Below, one piece after another: positions 1 through 6,500 of a stretch of 8,017 nucleotides of DNA. The notes below the pieces were generated by a model that was not told the DNA's origin, ran no database searches, and was given only the letters and a program-made list of their open reading frames with translations. The stretch is from an uncultured Desulfovibrio sp. Lineage in GTDB: Bacteria; Desulfobacterota; Desulfovibrionia; Desulfovibrionales; Desulfovibrionaceae. The stretch is from positions 1 through 8,017 of the forward strand of contig CAMWTD010000099.1 in NCBI GenBank assembly GCA_947177085.1. Reading direction: 5' to 3'. The position numbers were made by a program, and so were the translations under genes. Every line of letters begins with the position of its first letter. Within the stretch, counting starts at the first letter, position 1.

Positions 1-20
1 GCATGGCGCGGGCCTTGTGA
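1..20 (+). CDS. 3' end of an upstream gene (last codons only)
   Basis: A reading frame entering from the left edge ends in TGA at 18-20, and the GTG start of the next gene (17-19) overlaps this stop in a GTGA arrangement typical of translationally coupled genes. Only about five residues (MARAL) are visible, so nothing can be said about the product. The next frame is also open to the left edge, so the overlap may be coincidental if that gene starts further upstream. Confidence 0.35.
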
Positions 21-781
21 GCGGCATCCTGCTGGCCGTGGCCCTGCTCGGCCTCTTTGACGGCCTTTTGGCCGAAATGCGCGGCGGAACCAACCAGCTC
101 GAGCTGCTTCCCGGCGAGAGCCTGACCCTTTCCGGGCCGGCCGTGCTCAAGAATCCCGTCGCCAGCGACCTCGTGGCGCGCATGACCCCGCCGGACGCGC
201 CCCTGCGCTTCAGCCTCGAGGGCTTTTTCACCGGCTACTGGTTCGGCAACGGCATGTGGCGCGGCGAAGTCATGGCCGCGCCCGACGCCGCCCCCGGAAG
301 CTATGGCCTGCGCATCACCTTCAAGGGGGCCGTGGGGCAGGCCCCGCAGGTCTATACCCTCATCGTCCATGCGGATGCCCGGGCCCGGCGCGAAGCGTCC
401 CTCTCCTTCCTGCGGCGCTTGCTCGGCATAAATCCCTTTGTGCTCGCGGCCGTCTGCGGCGGCGCGGGCGTCCTGCTCGGCGGCGCGACCTATGCCTTCG
501 GCCGGCGTCATGTGCGGCTTTTGGCCGAACTCGGGTGCAGCGAGGTCTACCGCGCGGCCCCTGCTGGCGGGGGCCTGCGGCTCTGGTGTCTTTCCGCCAA
601 GGCCATGGCCCCGCGGCCGGGAACGCTGTGCCCGGTGCTGGACGCCGGGGGCGCGGTCATCGGCGAGGCCCGCGCGGAACAGTGGCGCAAGGGCAGCCTG
701 GAACTTGCCATGGGGGCAGCCGGGCCCCTGCCCGAGGGCTGCCTCGTCTGCCTGCGGACACCCGCCACGCGCGGCCTGTAA
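17..781 (+). CDS. Membrane-anchored protein of unknown function, two predicted transmembrane segments
   Basis: I do not recognise this 254-residue protein. It has a hydrophobic N-terminus (about residues 2-20, signal anchor or signal peptide), then a roughly 115-residue segment rich in alternating hydrophobic and polar residues that looks like a beta-rich extracytoplasmic domain (about 25-120, with an aromatic FFTGYWFGNG patch at 70-79). A short basic stretch (121-135) precedes a second hydrophobic helix at about 139-163 with a Gly-rich core. A 90-residue tail follows (164-254) carrying Cys at 174, 191, 205, 242 and 245. The basic RR/RRH residues flanking the second helix suggest a cytoplasmic tail and a periplasmic beta domain. 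GTG at 17 was taken as start because it overlaps an upstream stop; the frame stays open to the window edge, so an earlier start is possible. Codon use matches its neighbours. It is probably the last gene of an operon entering from the left. Confidence 0.72.
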   Translation: MSGILLAVALLGLFDGLLAEMRGGTNQLELLPGESLTLSGPAVLKNPVASDLVARMTPPDAPLRFSLEGFFTGYWFGNGMWRGEVMAAPDAAPGSYGLRITFKGAVGQAPQVYTLIVHADARARREASLSFLRRLLGINPFVLAAVCGGAGVLLGGATYAFGRRHVRLLAELGCSEVYRAAPAGGGLRLWCLSAKAMAPRPGTLCPVLDAGGAVIGEARAEQWRKGSLELAMGAAGPLPEGCLVCLRTPATRGL

Positions 782-791
782 CTGTTTTTTG

Positions 792-814
792 GATGCGGAG
801 CGCAGCCCCGCATC
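792..814 (+). other. Hairpin just after the first gene, possible weak terminator
   Basis: GATGCGG at 792-798 pairs with CCGCATC at 808-814 (7 bp, 9-nt loop), 11 nt after the TAA stop at 779-781. The six-T run (785-790) lies before the stem, not after it, so this is not a standard intrinsic terminator. It may still protect the 3' end of the transcript or act with Rho. Confidence 0.3.
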
Positions 815-851
815 TCCCGGTTCCGTTCCCGCCGCGCCGGCCCTCGCGGCC

Positions 852-880
852 TTGCCCGGCGTGGCCGCATGGGCTATGCT
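852..880 (+). promoter_or_regulatory. Candidate sigma-70 promoter for the YchJ-family gene
   Basis: TTGCCC (852-857) and TATGCT (875-880) are 17 bp apart, each matching four of six consensus bases. Transcription would start near 887, giving a leader of about 39 nt before the ATG at 926. This start would lie downstream of the alternative in-frame ATG at 869, which favours the shorter protein. The call rests on consensus matching only. Confidence 0.4.
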
Positions 881-885
881 TTTGC

Positions 886-904
886 AGCCGGCGCAGTGCC
901 GGCT
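886..904 (+). other. Hairpin at the predicted 5' end of the YchJ-family mRNA
   Basis: AGCCGGC (886-892) pairs with GCCGGCT (898-904) around a 5-nt loop. It sits at the transcription start predicted from the 852-880 promoter and stops before the AAGGCGG element (913-919) ahead of the ATG. It could be a 5' stabilising stem, but it is short and could be chance in such GC-rich sequence. Confidence 0.25.
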
Positions 905-925
905 TCAAACCCAAGGCGGTCCCCC

Positions 926-1492
926 ATGTCCCGCGCGCGGAACGAATCCCCGCCATCTCCCCCGGCTCCGGAAGCGGTTTCGGCGCAAGCGCCGTGCCCC
1001 TGCGGCAGCGGCAGGGCCCTTGGCGTCTGCTGCGGCCCCTATCTGTCCGGCGACGCGTGGCCGGAAACGGCGGAAGCGCTCATGCGCTCGCGCTACACGG
1101 CCTATGCGCTCGGCAACTATGCGTGGCTCGTGGAGACCACCCATCCCGCCACGCGGGCGGAGGTGAGCGCGGAAACGCTGGAGCAGCAATGCAAGGGCGT
1201 CCGCTGGCTCAGGCTGGACGTGGACAAATGCGTGGACGCGCCGGAGCCGGGCGGGGCTGACCTCGTGGAATTTCACGCCCTCTACGAGCTCGACGGCGTG
1301 GTGCGCCAGATTGGCGAGCGCAGCGCCTTTTTGCGCGACGGGGACAAGCTCTATTATATGGACGGCACGGCGCTCAGGCCGGCTGCCTATCGCCGCGAGA
1401 CGCCCAAGGTGGGCAGGAATGACCCCTGTCCCTGCGGCAGCGGCAAAAAATACAAGAAATGCTGCGGCCGCGGCGCGGATGATGCGGCATGA
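926..1492 (+). CDS. ychJ: YchJ/UPF0225 family protein with two SEC-C metal-binding motifs
   Basis: The 188-residue protein has the YchJ layout: an N-terminal SEC-C motif (CPCGSG at 24-29, then CC at 35-36), a central NTF2-like region that opens with the family stretch LMRSRYTAY (52-60), and a second SEC-C motif at the C-terminus (NDPCPCGSGKKYKKCCG, 165-181). The CxC...CC cysteines bind zinc in the SEC-C motif of SecA. The family's cellular role is not firmly established, so nothing beyond a zinc-binding protein-interaction role can be claimed. It is longer than the roughly 150-residue E. coli homologue, mostly through a Pro/Ala-rich N-terminal extension (1-22). ATG at 926 is preferred because AAGGCGG lies 6 nt upstream; ATG at 869 would add 19 residues but has no ribosome site and precedes the predicted transcription start. 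The stop overlaps the next start by 4 bp (ATGA), so the two genes are probably co-translated. Confidence 0.9.
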   Translation: MSRARNESPPSPPAPEAVSAQAPCPCGSGRALGVCCGPYLSGDAWPETAEALMRSRYTAYALGNYAWLVETTHPATRAEVSAETLEQQCKGVRWLRLDVDKCVDAPEPGGADLVEFHALYELDGVVRQIGERSAFLRDGDKLYYMDGTALRPAAYRRETPKVGRNDPCPCGSGKKYKKCCGRGADDAA

Positions 1493-1890
1493 GGGAGCGC
1501 GCGCCCCTGCGCAGCGCGCCGTTGGCGGCGCGGCGGTTTTGCCTTGACTGCCAGGGCGCGTCGCCCGGCGCGGTGCGGAGCTGCGCCGACGGGGACTGCC
1601 CCCTGTGGCGCTGGCGTCTGCCCCACCTTCCGCCAGCGGGCGGGAACGCGCGGGCGGCCGGCGCTGCGCTCTCGCGCGCGGTGCTCAGGGCCATCCGGCG
1701 GCAATGCCTCGCCTGCGCGGGCAGCCGGTGGGATGTGCGGGCCTGCGCCGCGCGCGAGGACTGTGCGCTCTGGTCCTACCGTTTCGGCGTCAGGCCGCGC
1801 ACCTACAGGGAGGTGCGGCGGCGCTTTTTCGCGCCGCGCGAGCTCGACCTGCCCCTTGCACCGGCCAGCGCCCGACCGGGGGGCGCATAA
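1489..1890 (+). CDS. Small Arg/Cys-rich protein with a duplicated four-cysteine motif
   Basis: I cannot name this 133-residue protein. It contains two copies of a zinc-ribbon-like unit. The first is C18-x2-C21, then C32-x4-C37, then P-L-W-R-W-R; the second is C73-x2-C76, then C86-x5-C92, then A-L-W-S-Y-R. Both are preceded by RR and share the order CLxC...V-R-x-C...C-x-L-W. About 35 residues separate them (42-72), and a basic tail follows (101-118). There is no signal peptide or membrane segment, so it is probably cytoplasmic. The spacing of the eight cysteines suggests two structural metal sites, with the Arg-rich character compatible with nucleic acid binding (inference). Its ATG overlaps the TGA of the YchJ-family gene, and it has no convincing ribosome site of its own, which points to translational coupling. 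The reality of the frame rests on the repeat structure and the overlap. Confidence 0.75.
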   Translation: MRERAPLRSAPLAARRFCLDCQGASPGAVRSCADGDCPLWRWRLPHLPPAGGNARAAGAALSRAVLRAIRRQCLACAGSRWDVRACAAREDCALWSYRFGVRPRTYREVRRRFFAPRELDLPLAPASARPGGA

Positions 1891-1910
1891 GATCTTTTCT
1901 CGGGCGCATA
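1881..1910 (+). repeat. Pair of 9-bp direct repeats upstream of pgi
   Basis: GGGCGCATA occurs at 1881-1889 and again at 1902-1910, 21 bp apart start to start, which is two helical turns. The first copy overlaps the stop codon of the cysteine-rich gene; the second runs into a small hairpin (CGGGC 1901-1905 with GCCCG 1912-1916). The pair could be tandem operator half-sites for a regulator of pgi, but only two copies are present and the element is short. Confidence 0.3.
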
Positions 1911-1976
1911 TGCCCGTGCTGGCGGTGAAGGCTTGTCCATCATGGGGGAAAAGGAAGTATTCCCGCAAAACTGTGT

Positions 1977-1983
1977 GAGGAGG
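1977..1983 (+). promoter_or_regulatory. Ribosome binding site that fixes the pgi start
   Basis: GAGGAGG lies 6 nt before the ATG at 1990 and directly abuts an in-frame ATG at 1984. Only the 1990 start has workable spacing, so the longer options at 1933 (TTG), 1942 and 1984 were set aside. No clear sigma-70 promoter is visible in the 1891-1989 gap: TTGTCC at 1933-1938 has only a poor -10 (AGTATT, 1956-1961). Confidence 0.8.
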
Positions 1984-1989
1984 ATGTCC

Positions 1990-3345
1990 ATGACAGCGGA
2001 AAACGGCTCCACCAGTTATCTTGAATGGTCGCGCGCCTGGACCGGGCGCATGCCCGCCTCCGGGGCCGCTCTGGCGGCCCGCGCGCCCGAGCTGGCCGAG
2101 CGCCTGCGCGCGGGCGTGTCCGCGGGCGAGATGCCCTTCTTGAACATGCCCTACCGCGAGCGCCTGGAGCGGGCCCTGCCCCCCCTGCTCGCGAAACTCA
2201 AGCCCTTCCGCCACATGCTGGTGCTCGGCATCGGCGGCTCGGCGCTGGGCGCGCGCGCCATGCAGAAAGCCTTTGCGCCCGGTCAGGACGGCCCGGACTA
2301 CGCGGGCCCCTGGCTCTGGATCGCGGACAATGTCTGCGCGAGCCAGTTCGAGGCCCTGCTCGGCAAGCTGCCGCCGAAAGAGACGGTGGTCGTGTGCATC
2401 AGCAAGTCCGGCGGGACCATCGAGACCCTGGCGCAGTATTTCCTCGTGCGCGCGTGGCTGCAGAAGTCGCTCGGCGACGACTGGCAGAAGCACATGGTGG
2501 TCGTGACCGACCAGAAAAAGGGCTATCTGCGCGAGGAGGCCACGGCAAAGGCGCTGGACGCCCTCGAAGTGCCGGACTATCTCGGCGGCCGCTATTCCGC
2601 GCTCTCGGCCGTGGGCCTGCTTCCCGCAGGCTTCATCGGCATTGACTGGCAGGCCCTGCTCAAGGGCGCGGCCTCGGTGGCGCAGCCCCTCCTGGCCGAT
2701 CCGGCGAGCATCGCGCAGCATCCCTCCTTCTCGCTCGCCTGCTGGGCGCGGGAGCTGGAGGAGCATGACTACGGCCAGCTCATCTTTTTCTGCTACATCC
2801 CGCAGTGGGCGGCCTATGGCCAGTGGTTCGCGCAGCTCTGGGCCGAGAGCCTCGGCAAGGACGGCAAGGGCAGCCTCCCCGTGCCGGCCACGGGCGTGAC
2901 CGACCAGCATTCCGTGAACCAGATGTTCCTCGACGGGCCGCGCAACAAGGGCTGCCTCTTCCTCACGGGCGAGCAGCCGCGCTCGGGCCGCAGCTTCGGG
3001 CAGGACCTGCCGGAGCAGTGGGCGTGGCTGCGCGGCAAGGCCTTCGACACCCTGCTCGACGCCGAGGCCCTGGGCACGCGCATGGCCCTCTGCAAGAGCG
3101 GCGTGCCGCTGGTCAACGTGCATATGGGAAGCCTTGACGAATTCGCGGCCGGCTCGCTGATGATGCTCCTCGAGGCGGCCACCATCTTTACCGGCTGGCT
3201 CATGGGCATCAACCCCGTGGACCAGCCCGCGGTGGAGCTCGGCAAGCGCATCGCCAACACGCGCCTCGGCGCGACGGGCTACCCGCAGGAGGCCGCCGAC
3301 CTGGCCGCCTTCCTGGCCGTGCCCGCGCAGAAGCAGGCGTTCTAG
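1990..3345 (+). CDS. pgi: Glucose-6-phosphate isomerase
   Basis: Interconverts glucose 6-phosphate and fructose 6-phosphate in the cytoplasm (glycolysis/gluconeogenesis). The 451-residue length matches the short bacterial isomerases rather than the roughly 550-residue E. coli form. Visible hallmarks are the SIS-fold sugar-phosphate loops LGIGGSALG (79-87) and SKSGGTIETL (138-147), the first family signature DYLGGRYSALSAVG (196-209), and a TDQHS segment (304-308) typical of this branch. The second signature spans 401-419 (from TGWLMG to DQPAVELGK), ending in the conserved Lys419. Two signature positions deviate: Ala at 204 where an aliphatic or Thr is usual, and Val410 where Phe/Tyr is usual; neither is a catalytic residue. 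The start was chosen from the GAGGAGG site at 1977-1983. Only 3 bp separate its stop from the sensor kinase start, implying co-transcription. In a sulfate reducer the enzyme probably serves mainly gluconeogenesis and polysaccharide synthesis (inference). Confidence 0.95.
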   Translation: MTAENGSTSYLEWSRAWTGRMPASGAALAARAPELAERLRAGVSAGEMPFLNMPYRERLERALPPLLAKLKPFRHMLVLGIGGSALGARAMQKAFAPGQDGPDYAGPWLWIADNVCASQFEALLGKLPPKETVVVCISKSGGTIETLAQYFLVRAWLQKSLGDDWQKHMVVVTDQKKGYLREEATAKALDALEVPDYLGGRYSALSAVGLLPAGFIGIDWQALLKGAASVAQPLLADPASIAQHPSFSLACWARELEEHDYGQLIFFCYIPQWAAYGQWFAQLWAESLGKDGKGSLPVPATGVTDQHSVNQMFLDGPRNKGCLFLTGEQPRSGRSFGQDLPEQWAWLRGKAFDTLLDAEALGTRMALCKSGVPLVNVHMGSLDEFAAGSLMMLLEAATIFTGWLMGINPVDQPAVELGKRIANTRLGATGYPQEAADLAAFLAVPAQKQAF

Positions 3346-3348
3346 GTC

Positions 3349-4920
3349 GTGACCGCGCCCCGGGCCGGGCAGATGGCGGACGAAGCCGCCAAGGAGGATG
3401 CGGAGCGCCGCGTGGCCCAGGAGGCGGAGCGCCTGCCCCTGAGCTATGCGCGCACGCTCTCCTGGCTTTCGCTGCTGGTCATCCTGCTGTCGAGCCTGGG
3501 GCTTTCCTTCTTCATTTCGAGCTCGGTGCGCGAGACCCTCCTCCGGCGGCAGGAGGATTTCGCGCGCCAGCTCGTGGAAAACCTCAACAGCCAGATCTAC
3601 CGCCGTTTCGCGCTGCCCACCATCATGGCCAACGGGCGCATCGCGCTCCGCCAGCCCACGCAGTACGAGCATCTCGACCGCGTGGTGCGCTCGGTCATCG
3701 AGGGCCTGCCCGTGGAGAAGCTGCGCATCTATGACTTCACGCGGCGCGTGGCCTATTCCAGCGACAAGGCGGACCAGGGCCGGGCGGGCCTCGCGCCCGC
3801 CAACGTGGACGCGGTGCTGGACGGCTCCACCGTGAGCTCGGAGATCGTGTCCAGCATCCCGGCGTGGCAGGCCCCCTTCCGCGTGCCGCTGAAGGAGGGC
3901 ACCTTCGTCCTCAGGGTGCTCTATCCGTTGCGCGGCGAGCCCATGGGGCCGGAGCACAAGGTCCCGGTCATGGGCGCGCTCGAGCTCACCCAGGACATTA
4001 CGGACGACTATGAGCGCGTGCTGGCCTTCCAGGGCATCATCGTGGTCATGTGCCTGCTCTCGTCCGTGCTGCTGTTCGGGGTATTGCACCTGCTCATCCA
4101 GCGGGCGGAACGCGTGCTCGCCGAGCGGATGCAGAAGAACCGCCAGCTCGAGAACGAGCTGCATAGCAACGAGCGCCTCGTGAGCATGGGCCGCGTGGTG
4201 GCGAGCATCGCCCACGAGATCCGCAACCCCCTCGGCATCATCCGCTCCAGCGCGGAGCTTCTGCAGCGGCGCACCGCCGGGGCGGACAAGGGCACGGCGC
4301 GCATCCTCGGGGCCATCTATGACGAGGCCGTGCGCCTCTCGCAGACGGTCAACGACTTTCTGGACTACGCGCGCCCGCGCAAGCCCCGCGAGGACGTGGT
4401 GGACGTGGACCTCGTGCTGGACCAGGCGCTCGCCTTTCTTGAAGGGGAGTTCAGCCGCAAGGGCGTCAGCGTGGAGCGCGAGCTCGAGCCCGGGCTCTTC
4501 GTGCGCGGCGACAAGGATTTGCTGTACCGCGCCTTTTACAATATCCTTGTCAACGGGCAGCAGGCGCTGGACGGCCCGGGCATCATCCGGGTAAGCGGGC
4601 GTCATGCCGAGGCAGCCGCCGCTTCCGGGACTTCGGGCGCGCCGGGCGCCCCCGAAACGGTTCCGGGCCACGCCCCCGAACCCGTGGTGGAGCTGGAATT
4701 TCTCGATTCCGGGCCCGGTTTCGATCCCGCCTCCCTGTCCAGCCTGCTGGACCCCTTCTTCACCACCAAGGAGGGGGGCACGGGCCTGGGGCTGCCCATC
4801 GTGCAGTCCATCGTGGTGGGCCACGGCGGGCGCATCGAGCTCGAAAACGGCGCGGAGGGCGGGGCGCTCGTGCGGGTGATCCTGCCCGGGGCCATGATTC
4901 CCGCCGAGCCCGGGCACTGA
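3349..4920 (+). CDS. Membrane sensor histidine kinase (NtrB/ZraS-like class)
   Basis: This 523-residue protein has a cytoplasmic N-terminus (1-36), a first membrane helix (about 38-58), a periplasmic sensor region of about 165 residues (60-225) and a second helix (about 226-250). The sensor holds an IYDFTRRVAYSSD stretch (127-139) like Cache/PAS-type folds. A coiled-coil linker (252-278) follows the second helix. The dimerisation/phosphoacceptor domain carries the H-box SIAHEIRNPLG with His289. The ATP-binding domain has an N-box with Asn398 and Asn402, DSGPG (453-457), the F-box FFTTKEGG (470-477) and GTGLGL (477-482). There is no clear HAMP or receiver domain. Residues 420-445 form an Ala/Pro/Gly-rich insert between strands of the ATP-binding domain. 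GTG at 3349, 3 bp after pgi, gives the longest form; ATG at 3373 would remove eight residues and neither has a strong ribosome site. It presumably phosphorylates the regulator encoded next. The signal it senses is not readable from sequence. Confidence 0.93.
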   Translation: MTAPRAGQMADEAAKEDAERRVAQEAERLPLSYARTLSWLSLLVILLSSLGLSFFISSSVRETLLRRQEDFARQLVENLNSQIYRRFALPTIMANGRIALRQPTQYEHLDRVVRSVIEGLPVEKLRIYDFTRRVAYSSDKADQGRAGLAPANVDAVLDGSTVSSEIVSSIPAWQAPFRVPLKEGTFVLRVLYPLRGEPMGPEHKVPVMGALELTQDITDDYERVLAFQGIIVVMCLLSSVLLFGVLHLLIQRAERVLAERMQKNRQLENELHSNERLVSMGRVVASIAHEIRNPLGIIRSSAELLQRRTAGADKGTARILGAIYDEAVRLSQTVNDFLDYARPRKPREDVVDVDLVLDQALAFLEGEFSRKGVSVERELEPGLFVRGDKDLLYRAFYNILVNGQQALDGPGIIRVSGRHAEAAAASGTSGAPGAPETVPGHAPEPVVELEFLDSGPGFDPASLSSLLDPFFTTKEGGTGLGLPIVQSIVVGHGGRIELENGAEGGALVRVILPGAMIPAEPGH

Positions 4921-4962
4921 GGCCCTGGCATCACAGCCCGAGTAGCAAAGCCCGAGCATCAA
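4921..4962 (+). repeat. Three tandem 14-nt units between kinase and regulator genes
   Basis: The gap right after the kinase stop divides into three adjacent 14-nt units: GGCCCTGGCATCAC (4921-4934), AGCCCGAGTAGCAA (4935-4948) and AGCCCGAGCATCAA (4949-4962). Units 2 and 3 match at 12 of 14 positions and units 1 and 3 at 10 of 14. The array is followed within two bases by the AGAGAG ribosome-site region of the regulator gene. It may be slippage-derived, or a binding site for a protein or small RNA. Confidence 0.5.
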
Positions 4963-4975
4963 AGAGAGACGCGGC

Positions 4976-6355
4976 ATGGGTGAGAAGGCGCATATCCTCG
5001 TCATCGACGACGAGAAAAACTATCTCCTCGTTCTCCAGACCCTGCTGGAAGACGAGGGCTATACCGTCACGGCCATCAGCGACCCGGAGACCGCGCTCGC
5101 CTTTCTGGACGAGAGCGAGGTGGACGTGGTCGTCACGGACATGAAGATGCCCAAGGTGAGCGGCCGCGAGGTGCTCCAGCGGGTGAAGAAGGAATGGCCG
5201 TACATCCCGGTGCTCATCATGACGGCCTTCGGCTCCATCGAGAGCGCCGTGGACGTGATGAAGTACGGGGCCTTCGACTATATCACCAAGCCCTTTTCCA
5301 ACGACGAGCTCTTGCTTTCCATCCACAACGCCGTGGAGCTCTCGCGCGCGCACAGGCAGTACCGCCTCCTGCAGGAGGCCATGGAAAACCGCTACGGCAT
5401 CCACCAGATCGTGGGCCGCAGCAAGGCTATCCGCGATGTGCTCGTCATGGTGGAGCGGGCGGCCCCGAGCCGCTCCACGGTGCTCATCAGCGGGGAGTCG
5501 GGCACGGGCAAGGAGCTGGTCGCCCGCGCCATCCACTACGCGAGCCCGCGCAAGGACAAGCCCTTCATTTCCGTCAACTGCATGGCCCTCAACCCGGGCG
5601 TGCTCGAAAGCGAGCTTTTCGGGCACGAAAAGGGCTCGTTCACGGGGGCGGTGGCCCTTCGGCGCGGCCGCTTCGAGCAGGCGGACGGCGGCACGCTCTT
5701 CCTCGACGAGGTGGGCGAGCTCACGCCGGACCTGCAGGTCAAGCTTTTGCGCGTCCTGCAGGAGCGCAAGTTCGAGCGCGTGGGCGGCGGCGAGGAGATC
5801 GAGGTCGACATCCGCGTGGTGGCCGCCAGCAACAAGGACCTCGCCGCGCTGGTGGAGCGCGGGGCCTTCCGCGAGGATCTCTTCTACCGGCTCAACGTGG
5901 TGCAGATACCGCTGCCCCCCCTGCGCGAGCGCCGGGAGGACATCCCGCTTCTGGTGGCGCATTTCGTGGAAAAGGTCTGCGCCGACGACAACCTGCCGCC
6001 CAAGACCTTCTCCACCGAGGCGCTCAACTACCTCACGGGCTACGAGTGGCCGGGCAATATCCGCCAGCTCGAGAACGTGGTGGAGAGCTGCCTCGTGCTC
6101 GTGCCCGGGGCGACCATCGGCGTGGACGACCTGCCCGCCGAGATCCGCGACGAGGAGGCCCAGTTCAAGAGCGCCGTGGACCTCTTGCCCGTGCAGCTCG
6201 ACCTCGCGGACACCTTGGAGAAGATCGAGGCCGCGCTCATCCGGCGCGCGCTCGTGCGCGCGGATCTGGTGCAGGTCAAGGCTGCGGAATATTTGGGTAT
6301 TTCCAAGAGCTTGCTCCAGTACAAGCTCAAGAAATACGGCATCACGGGGCATTAG
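4976..6355 (+). CDS. NtrC-family sigma-54-dependent response regulator
   Basis: This 459-residue protein has the standard three-part layout. The receiver domain (1-120) shows acidic Asp11/Asp12, phosphoacceptor Asp55 in TDMKMP, Thr83 and Lys105. The AAA+ domain (about 145-372) shows Walker A GESGTGKE (173-180), a sigma-54 contact loop GSFTGA (220-225), Walker B GGTLFLDE (238-245), Asn286 in the sensor/switch position and the RxDLFYRLNV arginine-finger stretch (299-308). A Fis-type helix-turn-helix lies at about 430-456. The contact loop has Ser where GAFTGA is usual; the Phe and Thr that touch sigma-54 are kept. The protein should be activated by phosphorylation from the adjacent kinase, oligomerise and drive open-complex formation at sigma-54 promoters. 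A GAGAG ribosome site (4964-4968) lies 7 nt before the ATG. Targets are unknown. The nearest named relatives would be ZraR/AtoC/NtrC types, but the sequence does not decide between them. Confidence 0.95.
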   Translation: MGEKAHILVIDDEKNYLLVLQTLLEDEGYTVTAISDPETALAFLDESEVDVVVTDMKMPKVSGREVLQRVKKEWPYIPVLIMTAFGSIESAVDVMKYGAFDYITKPFSNDELLLSIHNAVELSRAHRQYRLLQEAMENRYGIHQIVGRSKAIRDVLVMVERAAPSRSTVLISGESGTGKELVARAIHYASPRKDKPFISVNCMALNPGVLESELFGHEKGSFTGAVALRRGRFEQADGGTLFLDEVGELTPDLQVKLLRVLQERKFERVGGGEEIEVDIRVVAASNKDLAALVERGAFREDLFYRLNVVQIPLPPLRERREDIPLLVAHFVEKVCADDNLPPKTFSTEALNYLTGYEWPGNIRQLENVVESCLVLVPGATIGVDDLPAEIRDEEAQFKSAVDLLPVQLDLADTLEKIEAALIRRALVRADLVQVKAAEYLGISKSLLQYKLKKYGITGH

Positions 6356-6365
6356 GGCATTTTCG

Positions 6366-6395
6366 TTGGAAATTTTTCGCGTTTGCGGCCATAAT
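6366..6395 (+). promoter_or_regulatory. Candidate sigma-70 promoter for the cytochrome gene
   Basis: TTGGAA (6366-6371) and CATAAT (6390-6395) are 18 bp apart and lie in a locally A/T-rich patch just after the regulator stop, unusual for this GC-rich window. The -10 matches five of six consensus bases and the -35 four of six. The leader would be about 100 nt. I found no sigma-54 type GG-N10-GC element with a good -12 here, so the upstream regulator is not obviously a direct activator of this gene. Confidence 0.5.
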
Positions 6396-6489
6396 GAGCT
6401 CCGGGCCGTCCGGCGTGACCGCTTGCCCGGTCGTCCAGTCCCGTGCGTGGCCGGAGCGCCCCGGCGTTCCGCGCCGAAACCCTCTAGCC

Positions 6490-6495
6490 GAGGAG
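6490..6495 (+). promoter_or_regulatory. Ribosome binding site of the cytochrome gene
   Basis: GAGGAG ends 5 nt before the ATG at 6501. It fixes the start of the cytochrome and rules out the much longer upstream-open reading frame that runs back through the regulator gene. Confidence 0.8.
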
Positions 6496-6500
6496 CGAAG

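Noticed and set aside
869..925. Start of the YchJ-family protein at ATG 869, adding 19 residues
   Set aside because: There is no ribosome site, it lies upstream of the predicted transcription start, and the extra residues are not part of the known family layout.
1933..1989. Upstream pgi starts (TTG 1933, ATG 1942, ATG 1984)
   Set aside because: Only ATG 1990 has correct spacing from the GAGGAGG at 1977-1983, and the added residues do not resemble the isomerase N-terminus.
1387..5004. A 1205-codon open frame on the minus strand antisense to the Cys-rich gene, pgi and the kinase
   Set aside because: It runs across several well-supported genes on the other strand, has His/Arg/Gly/Ala-rich composition without any recognisable domain, and is the expected mirror of strong G/C third-position bias.
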